Part shown: positions 1-6,762 of the stretch, in pieces
Numbering within the stretch: position 1 is the stretch's first letter
How the letters are laid out: each line of letters starts with the position of its first letter
Source: CAZCBX01 sp964497185
GTDB lineage: Bacteria > Bdellovibrionota_G > JALEGL01 > JAGRMV01
Direction of reading: 5' to 3'
Assembly (NCBI GenBank): GCA_964497185.1
Contig: CAZCBX010000011.1
Location: 1-64,000, forward strand
Length of the DNA: 64,000 nt
Position numbers and translations under genes: made by a program
The notes under the pieces: generated by a model
The model's database searches: none
What the model saw: the letters and a program-made list of their open reading frames with translations, nothing else
Told to the model about the DNA's origin: nothing

Positions 1-81
1 TTGCGGTTTTTGCGCAAAACCTTCCTTGAACTGACTATAAACTCACTCTTCTCGTGACGAAACTTCAATTCTCAACAGGCC

Positions 82-474
82 CTAGCCAGCGTTGGCAGTG
101 CGTTTGATGGCCCATGAAAAACACCAGCCGCCCTCTTTGACCATGCCTTTGTTTTTAAGCAAAGAGCAAGCACCATAGGGTTTGCCTTCAACGGCTTCAT
201 AAAACTGACAGTTGCTGCAAAATTGTTCGCTGCCGGGCGTGCCTGCGCGTTCTTTTCGTATGCTTGCCGATACTTGGGTTGCGTTGTGGCTGTATTTGAG
301 GGCTTGAGCCACGGGGTCGGTTTCACTGACAAAATTCACATTTTCTTGCTGTGGCGTTGTGCTTTGCGTTGGTGGTTGTGGATTGGCTTTTTCTTGTTTT
401 TGATCGCAAGCCACCACCCATGCTGCCAATGGCAACAACGTGGTTTTTTGCAAAAAAGATCTGCGACTAAGCAT
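82..474 (-). CDS. High-potential iron-sulfur protein (HiPIP)
   Basis: Small periplasmic electron carrier of 130 residues. The C-terminal half carries the HiPIP cluster ligands Cys86, Cys89, Cys103 and Cys118 in the spacing C-x2-C-x13-C-x14-C, with the typical Gly-Trp-Cys near the last one, so a 4Fe-4S cluster is expected. The N-terminus has an SRRSFLQK twin-arginine-like motif followed by a hydrophobic stretch and a VVAC lipobox (Cys23), so it could be exported folded and lipid-anchored. A Pro/Gln/Thr-rich linker separates the anchor from the fold. The start is supported by AAAGGAG a few bases upstream. It is divergent from the dehydrogenase at 573. The family is clear; its redox partner is not visible here. 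Confidence 0.9.
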   Translation of the reverse strand: MLSRRSFLQKTTLLPLAAWVVACDQKQEKANPQPPTQSTTPQQENVNFVSETDPVAQALKYSHNATQVSASIRKERAGTPGSEQFCSNCQFYEAVEGKPYGACSLLKNKGMVKEGGWCFSWAIKRTANAG

Positions 475-572
475 AAGGTTCTGACTCCTTTGGTGGATTA
501 AATTTGGGTCGACTATATCAAAAGTTTTATTTTTTAACAGAAATACACCTCCAGATGCGTTATGGTGTCCAC

Positions 573-1277
573 ATGAACAAGCAAAAAAGAACCGTATGGA
601 TTACCGGTGCCAACCGTGGCATTGGTTTAGAATTTGTAAAACAGTGTTTGGCCAACGGCGATCATGTCATTGCCACGTATCGCAGCGATCAAGGTGGTTT
701 AAAAGATTTTTCCACCGAGTCTTTAACGCTGGTATCCATGGATGTCACCGAAGAAGAATCCGTGAGCAACGCCTTTTCGCAAGCATCTCACGCCCTTTCG
801 CAAGGTTTGGATGTTTTAATCAACAATGCAGGCCGCAGCGGCGCAACCATTTCAAGTCTTCAAGACGACCTGCCGTTGGACGACATCACCACAACTTTTC
901 ATACCAATGTAGTGGGACCGATGCTGGTGGCCAAGTATGCGCATCCTTTCTTGATGCAAGGCCAAGCAAAAAAACTGGTGAACATCAGCTCCAAAATGGG
1001 CTCGATCCAAGACAATGACTCGGGCGCGTCTTACATGTACCGCATTTCAAAAACGGCCGTGAACATGCTGACGCAAAACATGGCCCATGATTTTGCCGAC
1101 GATGACATTTGCGTCTTGGCCTTTCACCCCGGCTGGGTGCAAACTGACATGGGCGGTCCCAATGCGTTGATTACGCCAGAAGAGTCTGTAAAAGCCATGC
1201 TGGCCACCATCGATCAAAAAACACAAAGCGACAGCGGCGGCTTTTTCGAACGCACGGGCGAAAAAATCCCTTATTAA
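573..1277 (+). CDS. Short-chain dehydrogenase/reductase (SDR)
   Basis: Classical SDR of 234 residues. The nucleotide-binding motif TGANRGIG lies near the N-terminus, NNAG follows at about residue 85, and the active-site YRISK (YxxxK) is preceded by a Ser in NISSK. The protein ends shortly after a C-terminal FERTGEKIPY segment. The ATG at 573 is preferred over the upstream in-frame start at 504 because homologues begin just before the Rossmann motif. The type resembles the C-factor/sniffer-like SDRs, but the substrate cannot be read from sequence. It stands alone between the divergent HiPIP gene and the convergent umuC. Confidence 0.85.
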   Translation: MNKQKRTVWITGANRGIGLEFVKQCLANGDHVIATYRSDQGGLKDFSTESLTLVSMDVTEEESVSNAFSQASHALSQGLDVLINNAGRSGATISSLQDDLPLDDITTTFHTNVVGPMLVAKYAHPFLMQGQAKKLVNISSKMGSIQDNDSGASYMYRISKTAVNMLTQNMAHDFADDDICVLAFHPGWVQTDMGGPNALITPEESVKAMLATIDQKTQSDSGGFFERTGEKIPY

Positions 1278-1327
1278 ATTAGATTTGAAAGCCGGCCAAA
1301 CCAAAAGCGTACCATTTTACCTCGTCG

Positions 1328-2596
1328 TTAGCGCACGGTGAGCAGTTCAGACCATCGGGTGGTGTAACACGGCGATCGATGCTGCGATTGCATGGACCAG
1401 TTGGCATCATAGGTGCCACATGCGGCCAATTTGACGGTGCCCCTGCCCTGTTTGGCATTGATGCTGTCCATGACTTGCATCAGGGTTTGGTTTTTCGCGT
1501 TGTCATGCGCCACAAACAAATGGGTTTGCACGCTGTTGGCGGGATGCAGGCCCCATAGGTACACCCCACATTTTTTATAGCGTTTGCCCGGCCGATAGAT
1601 GCGCGCGAGCAAATAAGCCACGGCTTTCATCATTTTGCCACTGTCCGCGGTGCCGGGATCAAAATGAAACAAGTCGCTGTAGGTAAAAGGTTGATCGCGT
1701 CCATGGCGGCCATTGCAAATAAAAATGGATAGATACTGCGCCACGCTTTTTTGTTTGCGAAGCTTTTGACAAGCGCGGTCTACATGATTGCACAAGGCCT
1801 CTTGCAACGTGGCACGGTCGGTGACCACCTGCCCAAAGGACCGGGTGGCATTGATGCTTTTGCGTGGATCTTTGCCGTCTTTTAACGAGTAACAAGCAAT
1901 GCCCTTAAGCTCTTTGATCATGCGGTGGCCCTGGACGGTCATGACTTTTCGAACAACTGATTCGGGCAATTGCCGAAACTGTCCTGCGGTGGTCACGCCG
2001 TATTTTTTCCAGGTTTGATTTAAGCGGCGCCCAATGCCCCATACATCGCTTAGGGGAAAGTCTTGCAAAGCGCGTTCAATTTGGTCTTCGGTCATTAAGG
2101 TGCAAACCGATTGCAAAGAAAGATCTTTTTTGGCTTTGTGGTTGGCGATTTTGGCCAGCACTTTGGTGGGCGCCAGCCCCACCGACACCGGAATACCCAC
2201 ATGTTGCCAAACCGTTTTTACAAGGTTGTGGGCTATGGCTTCCAGTTGCGCCATGCTCGAAGCTTGAAGGGTTAAAAAGGCTTCATCCACCGAATACACT
2301 TCCACTTCGGGCGACAGCAAATGCAATGTGGCCATGACCCGTTTGGACATATCGCCGTACAGCGTATAATTGGAGGAATAAACATGAATGTCATGTTTGC
2401 GAATAAGCGGCTTGGCTTTAAAAAAAGGCTCACCCATGGGCACGCCCACTGCTTTGGCTTCCCGATTGCGGGCAATAATGCACCCGTCATTATTGGACAA
2501 AACCACCACTGGCTTGCCCCGCAACTTGGGATTGAATGCCTGTTCACAGGAAGCGTAAAAAGCGTTGCAATCCACCAAAGCAATCGCCGAAATCAT
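1328..2596 (-). CDS. umuC: Translesion DNA polymerase V catalytic subunit UmuC
   Basis: Y-family polymerase of 422 residues, the usual UmuC length. Asp9 in ALVDCNAFYASCE and the Asp104-Glu105 pair in YSVDEAF are the metal-binding catalytic residues. The helix-hairpin-helix region (VWGIGRR) and the C-terminal little-finger part with the UmuC-type extension are present. It would copy past DNA lesions together with processed UmuD. Unlike most umuDC operons, the partner umuD lies 570 bases away, on the same strand but separated by an opposite-strand gene. The ATG overlaps the stop of a 37-codon ORF (ATGA), suggesting translational coupling. Damage-inducible control is inferred from the palindrome at 2719. 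Confidence 0.93.
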   Translation of the reverse strand: MISAIALVDCNAFYASCEQAFNPKLRGKPVVVLSNNDGCIIARNREAKAVGVPMGEPFFKAKPLIRKHDIHVYSSNYTLYGDMSKRVMATLHLLSPEVEVYSVDEAFLTLQASSMAQLEAIAHNLVKTVWQHVGIPVSVGLAPTKVLAKIANHKAKKDLSLQSVCTLMTEDQIERALQDFPLSDVWGIGRRLNQTWKKYGVTTAGQFRQLPESVVRKVMTVQGHRMIKELKGIACYSLKDGKDPRKSINATRSFGQVVTDRATLQEALCNHVDRACQKLRKQKSVAQYLSIFICNGRHGRDQPFTYSDLFHFDPGTADSGKMMKAVAYLLARIYRPGKRYKKCGVYLWGLHPANSVQTHLFVAHDNAKNQTLMQVMDSINAKQGRGTVKLAACGTYDANWSMQSQHRSPCYTTRWSELLTVR

Positions 2597-2706
2597 ACAA
2601 TCTCCCAGTCATCAAAATATGCATATGTCACAAAAGGGTCCATGCCTTCCCACATTGCGCCCATGGCGCGAGAAAAAACAGAAGGTGAAATGGGTGGTTT
2701 GAACAT
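2593..2706 (-). CDS. Small ORF translationally coupled to umuC
   Basis: 37 codons in frame from the ATG at 2706 to a TGA that overlaps the umuC ATG by four bases (ATGA). The peptide has a basic/Pro-rich start and an acidic, aromatic end (YAYFDDWEIV). Weak AGGG lies before the first ATG. Internal ATGs at 2664, 2655 and 2643 are alternative starts. The predicted promoter places transcription so close to 2706 that the first start would be nearly leaderless. It could encode a real SOS-linked micro-protein or act only as a leader that couples translation of umuC. I do not recognise a family. Confidence 0.45.
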   Translation of the reverse strand: MFKPPISPSVFSRAMGAMWEGMDPFVTYAYFDDWEIV

Positions 2707-2714
2707 CAAACCCT

Positions 2715-2743
2715 ATAGTATACGTATAATTTACGTATATCAA
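2715..2743 (-). promoter_or_regulatory. Putative SOS-type operator/promoter of the umuC unit
   Basis: Perfect inverted repeat TATACGTA-N5-TACGTATA at 2719-2739. Read leftward, it sits exactly in the 17-base spacer between a -35-like TTGATA (2738-2743) and a -10-like TACTAT (2715-2720), the classic position for a repressor. The core TACGTA-N5-TACGTA recurs before rmuC at 4919. The operator and promoter are seen; assignment to LexA is inference. Confidence 0.55.
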
Positions 2744-2844
2744 GTTGTAAACCAAAAGTAAGGTTCATGGAGATTCAAAGTTTGGTTTATTGAAGATGCG
2801 AAACACGCGTAAGAATACAAACGTTACAACGAAAGGATTTTTTT

Positions 2845-3006
2845 ATGTTAAGTTGGGCAGTCACATTTTTAATCATCGCCATCATTGCAGGAATTTTAGG
2901 CTTTGGCGGCATTGCCGGCGCATCCGCAGGCATTGCCAAGATTTGCTTTTTTGTATTTTTGGTGATCTTCATTATTTCTCTCATTGTGCCAAAAATGCGG
3001 GCCTAG
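2845..3006 (+). CDS. DUF1328 small membrane protein
   Basis: A 53-residue protein beginning [16 protein letters not shown], with two hydrophobic helices separated by the Gly/Ala-rich [15 protein letters not shown] turn. This matches the DUF1328 (YtjA-type) family of tiny inner-membrane proteins along its full length. GAAAGGA lies 8 bases upstream of the ATG. A strong terminator follows at 3100. It is transcribed opposite to and between umuC and umuD. Function is unknown; relatives are often stress-associated. Confidence 0.85.
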   Translation: MLSWAVTFLIIAIIAGILGFGGIAGASAGIAKICFFVFLVIFIISLIVPKMRA

Positions 3007-3099
3007 AGTCACGGCTCTTTCCCCTTTTGCAGACGATTCTTTGTAAGACCACCGTTTGCAGATAAAATATAAGCCAATCCCCCTTAAGGCTTATAATCC

Positions 3100-3140
3100 G
3101 AGCGTGTAGAACCAACCCATCTTCTACACGCTCATTTTTT
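3100..3140 (+). terminator. Rho-independent terminator after the DUF1328 gene
   Basis: A 12-base perfect stem (GAGCGTGTAGAA / TTCTACACGCTC) with a 10-base loop, followed by ATTTTTTTATTTTTTT on the plus strand. It ends the 2845-3006 transcript. The A-run on the other side may also let it stop leftward umuD transcription. Confidence 0.85.
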
Positions 3141-3163
3141 TATTTTTTTGCTGTAAAAAGTAC

Positions 3164-3577
3164 TCAAACAGGACGAAAAGACCGAACCATATGGGTCACC
3201 ACACCCCAAATTTCCGCATCTTTTTCTCGGCGCATATCGATGGTGGGATACCCATCGTTGTCCGGCACCAAAAGACATTGATCACCACGAACCATCCAGC
3301 GTTTTAAAGTAAATTCACCTTTCACAATGGCAATCACCACATCTCGATGGCGCGGCTGCAAACTTTTATCCACCACCACATGATCATTTTCGAGGATGGT
3401 GGGACTCATCGAGTCGCCCAACACCCGTACCGTAAACGTAGACGGCGGATTGGCGTTGAGCTTACGGTTCCAATCTACACCGGTTTCCAGGTAGTCATCG
3501 GCGGGTGAGGGAAAACCCGTACCCGCACATACGGTGGACGATACAATGTTGATTTCAGGTGGGGTTTTGGAACTCAT
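3164..3577 (-). CDS. umuD: UmuD, LexA-like self-cleaving subunit of DNA polymerase V
   Basis: S24-family protein of 137 residues. The nucleophile is Ser56 in GDSMSP and the general base Lys92 in GEFTLKRW, matching Ser60 and Lys97 of E. coli UmuD. The cleavage region aligns as Thr20-Gly21 before FPSPADDY, where E. coli has Cys24-Gly25. On RecA filament contact it should cut itself to UmuD' and activate UmuC. It lacks a LexA-type DNA-binding domain. Its ATG overlaps the rmuC stop by four bases, so it is co-translated with rmuC and not with umuC, an unusual partnership. Confidence 0.93.
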   Translation of the reverse strand: MSSKTPPEINIVSSTVCAGTGFPSPADDYLETGVDWNRKLNANPPSTFTVRVLGDSMSPTILENDHVVVDKSLQPRHRDVVIAIVKGEFTLKRWMVRGDQCLLVPDNDGYPTIDMRREKDAEIWGVVTHMVRSFRPV

Positions 3578-4893
3578 GACGACACATCATCGGGCAGGAG
3601 CGATAGTTTTTCGGGCTCGGTTGGTTGCAAAGGCAAAGATTCTACCTTTTTAAGCTTGCTTTGAATCATGCGGGTACGCGTGCCCACCAGCTTGTCCAAG
3701 TCGCTGTTGGCGTCCATGATTTTTTTCTGCGCTTTGGCCAGCACATCGCCAAAAGTACCAAACTCTTTTTTCACCGACGCCAACACGTCCCACACTTCAC
3801 TGCTGCGCTTTTGAATCGCCAATGTCTTAAAACCCATTTGCAAACTATTAAGCATGGCAGCCAAGGTGGTGGGGCCGGTTACGATAATTTTGTATTCACG
3901 TTGCAAGTGTTCAATCAAATCCGGTTGGCGCACCACCTCTGCAAACAAACCTTCAATGGGTAAAAACATGATGCCAAAATCGGTGGTGTTGGGTGGGTCG
4001 ATGTATTTGTCGCGAATGTCTTTGGCAAATTTTTTAATGGCCTGATTCAAAGACTTTTGAAAACTGTCCACCTGGCTTCGATCGCCATCATCATACGCCA
4101 TCTGCAAGCGGTCATAATCCTCCTGCGGAAACTTGGCATCGATGGGAAGATACACTTGTTCTACGTGATCATTGCCGGGCATTTTAATGGCGTATTCTAC
4201 GTGGTTGCTGGCCCCTTTTTTGGTCTTCACGTTGGACGCATATTGTTCGGGCGCCAACACCTGTTCAAGAATATTGCCCAGTTGAATCTCACCCAATACG
4301 CCACGGGTTTTCACATTGCTCAACACCCGTTTTAAATCGCCCACACCCGTGGCCAGGTTTTGCATTTCACCCAGACCCTTTTGCACTTCCACCAGACGTT
4401 CGCTGACCAAACGAAACGATTGGCCCAACCGTTCTTCCAACGTCTTATGCAGTTTTTCATCCACCGTTTCGCGCATTTTTTCCAGTTTGTCCTGCGTCGA
4501 TCGCACCAATTCATCTTGCTTGGCACCCAAGTCCTGAAAACTGCGCCGCTGCAACTCATTAAACGCCTGTACATTTTCTGAAAAGCTCTGCTGAAAACTT
4601 TGCAACGATTGGCGCACTTCTTCACGCCCTTCTTTGGCGCCCTGATTCATGCTTTGATTGATCATTTGCAATTTTTCTTCGACGTTGCGTGCCAGACGAT
4701 CCACCGTCTCGTTGAGCTCGCGCCGATTGTCCAACAAACTGGCCGACAACTCCTGCCGACTCTCTTTAAAATTATTCTGCAACAAATCCTTGGCCGCCTG
4801 CGCCCCCTGATGGCGCGTCAAAAACCAAACCAAGAGCCCCACAGCCAAGCCCACCCCAAAAGAAAGCAACAAATATCCAATCATGCGTGCCAC
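3574..4893 (-). CDS. rmuC: DNA recombination protein RmuC
   Basis: 439 residues with one N-terminal membrane helix, a long coiled coil (about residues 35-190, rich in Glu/Arg/Gln heptads) and the conserved RmuC nuclease-like domain. Recognisable family segments are VKTRGVLGEIQLG, the DAKFPQEDY stretch and GPTTLAAMLNSLQMGF. RmuC limits inversions and rearrangements at inverted repeats and is thought to act on DNA ends. It is the first gene of an rmuC-umuD unit with a 4-base overlap and has a TACGTA-N5-TACGTA palindrome 26 bases before its ATG, suggesting damage-inducible expression. Confidence 0.92.
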   Translation of the reverse strand: MARMIGYLLLSFGVGLAVGLLVWFLTRHQGAQAAKDLLQNNFKESRQELSASLLDNRRELNETVDRLARNVEEKLQMINQSMNQGAKEGREEVRQSLQSFQQSFSENVQAFNELQRRSFQDLGAKQDELVRSTQDKLEKMRETVDEKLHKTLEERLGQSFRLVSERLVEVQKGLGEMQNLATGVGDLKRVLSNVKTRGVLGEIQLGNILEQVLAPEQYASNVKTKKGASNHVEYAIKMPGNDHVEQVYLPIDAKFPQEDYDRLQMAYDDGDRSQVDSFQKSLNQAIKKFAKDIRDKYIDPPNTTDFGIMFLPIEGLFAEVVRQPDLIEHLQREYKIIVTGPTTLAAMLNSLQMGFKTLAIQKRSSEVWDVLASVKKEFGTFGDVLAKAQKKIMDANSDLDKLVGTRTRMIQSKLKKVESLPLQPTEPEKLSLLPDDVSS

Positions 4894-4918
4894 CCTACCA
4901 AAACTTCAAAGTAAAAGC

Positions 4919-4935
4919 TACGTATAAAGTACGTA
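4919..4935 (-). promoter_or_regulatory. Putative SOS-type operator before rmuC-umuD
   Basis: TACGTA-TAAAG-TACGTA, identical at 15 of 17 positions to the palindrome before the umuC unit (2721-2737). It ends 26 bases from the rmuC start. The flanking promoter boxes are weaker here than at umuC. Binding by a LexA-like repressor is inferred from the shared site and the DNA-repair genes it precedes. Confidence 0.5.
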
Positions 4936-5055
4936 CCATTTCACTCGAATCGCAAAACTGCTCAATGTTGAAGCGACATCAAGGTTTCGGTATCCGATCA
5001 CAGATTCGACTTTTACAGTATATAGGTTCAAAAATAAGCAATTCAAACACCAACT

Positions 5056-5096
5056 TAATTCGATTACGTCATACGACCCCGGAATTTAAATTCCGG
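5056..5096. repeat. Left boundary repeat of the AT-rich island
   Basis: Bases 5056-5085 match the reverse complement of 13535-13564 at 28 of 30 positions. Immediately overlapping is a perfect 18-base palindrome, CCGGAATTTAAATTCCGG, at 5079-5096. The two 30-base arms enclose the toxin-antitoxin-like pair and the restriction-like genes. No transposase is present, so these may be inert dispersed repeats or recombination borders. The rest of 4894-5148 shows no gene. Confidence 0.6.
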
Positions 5097-5148
5097 AACC
5101 ATTCGGCTGGGTCATAAGTTGTTGGACCATATGGAACCCGTTCTCCTG

Positions 5149-5679
5149 CTACTTTTCTAATAAATCTTTTAACGCATACATCGTTTTGGCGGGGAATTTT
5201 TCTTTTGGGTAGTAATTGGTTAGGATTTCTAATGCTTGGTCGATGGTTTCAATGTTTAAATATCGAAGCAAATAAGCAACATCACTGACATCTGAAAACT
5301 CTTCCCCGATACGCATGCTAAGGGATTTCATGACCAGCATATATTCAGGAGTGGCTACAAATATTTTTAGATTGGACTTTTCCCAAAAGAGAGAAAAGTC
5401 ACCTCGTTGACTAAAGAAGCCTTTGACCCCGTTATTGAGCCAAGAAGTGGGCAGGTTGTTTTTTTTCGCGATATCATTGGCCGCTTCTCGCACACTGGCT
5501 GTAGGTAAAAAATAGCCATCAATGTCCATTGTAGATCGTCTTGCATCAAAAGCAAGGCACATCACCGCTCCCCCTACTACATTGATTTCAGCTGAAATCT
5601 TTTTTTTACAAAGTGTCTCATTGAGTTGATCAAAAAGTGATAGAATTTTCTTCTTGGTTAAGGCAACCGGCTGCTTCAC
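5149..5679 (-). CDS. Nucleotidyltransferase of DUF6036/AbiEii-like type (putative toxin)
   Basis: 176 residues with a minimal nucleotidyltransferase signature: GGAVMCLAF followed by STMDIDGYF, i.e. GG...TxDID, and a later helical region KSLSMRIGEEFSDVSDVAYLL typical of AbiEii-like proteins. Such enzymes transfer nucleotides, often to tRNA, and many are toxins of type IV-like or Mnt-like systems. It overlaps the upstream ribbon-helix-helix gene by four bases, so the pair is co-translated antitoxin-first. AT content is higher than in the flanking housekeeping genes. The family assignment is good; toxicity is inferred from context. Confidence 0.7.
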   Translation of the reverse strand: MKQPVALTKKKILSLFDQLNETLCKKKISAEINVVGGAVMCLAFDARRSTMDIDGYFLPTASVREAANDIAKKNNLPTSWLNNGVKGFFSQRGDFSLFWEKSNLKIFVATPEYMLVMKSLSMRIGEEFSDVSDVAYLLRYLNIETIDQALEILTNYYPKEKFPAKTMYALKDLLEK

Positions 5680-6164
5680 ACGCGATCTCCCACACTTGAA
5701 TCAATAAAAATATTGCGCCTTTTAAAAGGAACGGGAGAAGCTTGAAGAAGATGCAACCGCAAACTTGGCAAGCTTGAAGAAAAATGGGGTTTATCAAGCC
5801 CCTGGAATGCCTGCGTCCACGGTGGCGGATTCACGTTTTTTTGGTGTGCAGCAAGTTCCACCATGGATGCGATATAATTGCCCATGAAAGTTCCAGCCAT
5901 TTTTTCGGGCAGCGGGCTCACCGCATCCTGGAATTGTTTTTTTGAAATCGTCGATAAAAAGTCATTGAGGCTAGCCAATGCCTCGTTGCTGTTTTCGGGG
6001 TTAGACAATTGCTCTATGATGGCTACATATTGTTGTTTTTCGGAAGAAAATATACAGCTTTTCACCCAAGCAGACATTTCCATCCCAGCATTTTTGGCCT
6101 TTTGAGCCACCAAACGCTTTTCCATAGGTGTTAAGCGAATTTGAAGAAACGCTGATTTGTTCAT
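5676..6164 (-). CDS. Ribbon-helix-helix protein paired with the nucleotidyltransferase (putative antitoxin)
   Basis: 162 residues. The N-terminus (LQIRLTPMEKRLVAQKAKNA then GMEMSAWVKSCIF) fits the ribbon-helix-helix fold of MobC/antitoxin-type DNA-binding proteins. The C-terminal half, with PPWTQAF, SLRLHLLQASPVPFKRRNIF and IDSSVGDRV, is a conserved tail that I recognise from proteins next to DUF6036 genes. It probably binds the adjacent enzyme and represses the promoter. It is first in the two-gene unit. MobC-like mobilisation is an alternative, but no relaxase or oriT is visible. Confidence 0.6.
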   Translation of the reverse strand: MNKSAFLQIRLTPMEKRLVAQKAKNAGMEMSAWVKSCIFSSEKQQYVAIIEQLSNPENSNEALASLNDFLSTISKKQFQDAVSPLPEKMAGTFMGNYIASMVELAAHQKNVNPPPWTQAFQGLDKPHFSSSLPSLRLHLLQASPVPFKRRNIFIDSSVGDRV

Positions 6165-6762
6165 TTTCCCATTGTATCAAGCCAAAGAACTATTTGTCAA
6201 TACATGTAGTGACAAGGATTTAATTGGTTCTGGGCGGTGTGCCTGGGCCATAACGCAACAAATCATAATTCAAATTCCGGGGACAGGTACCGGAATCGTA
6301 ACGCAACATATCACGGTTCCGGTATACGACCACGGATTTACGGAATTACTAATGCCAAACCAATCAAAAAACTAATTCAATTTAATTGGAATACATAGTG
6401 TGGCCCCCGATTTTCAAAGCTTATCCATTTTCAATTAATAATGCAGGAAGAGTTTTTTGGAGTATTGACTCAAAAAGACTATACTTTTATACACAAAAAT
6501 TTAGTGGAAGCGGCCCGGGCAATATTTACAAGATCGAACTTTAAAAGAATATATAGTAAATCTGGGGCCATGTGCCTGGACCCTAACGCAGCAAATTATG
6601 GTCCAGGTACATCGGCCCGGACTTTCCCCGATTTAATAAATCACGGTTCCGGTATCCGACCCCGGATTTACAATGCCAATAACTGCAATTTGATGGGGTA
6701 AATCACGATCCCGTTACATGGCACCGGAATTCAATGTACAACGCCCCGGACTTTTGCAGTTG
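6165..6762. repeat. Gene-free stretch with degenerate direct repeats
   Basis: About 600 bases without a convincing gene. Two related units of about 115 bases start at 6238 and 6571. Both begin TGTGCCTGG-CC-TAACGCA-CAAAT and end in GGTTCCGGTATNCGACC-CGGATTTAC (6315-6341 and 6645-6671). A third weaker copy of the end motif is at 4983-5006, and a partial one lies near 6703-6760. They look like decayed copies of a dispersed intergenic repeat. The 86-codon frame at 6441 runs through the second unit and is not credible. Confidence 0.55.

Noticed and set aside
6441..6701. 86-codon plus-strand frame in the island gap
   Set aside because: It runs across the second decayed repeat unit, has no ribosome site or family, and its sequence follows repeat decay rather than codon structure.
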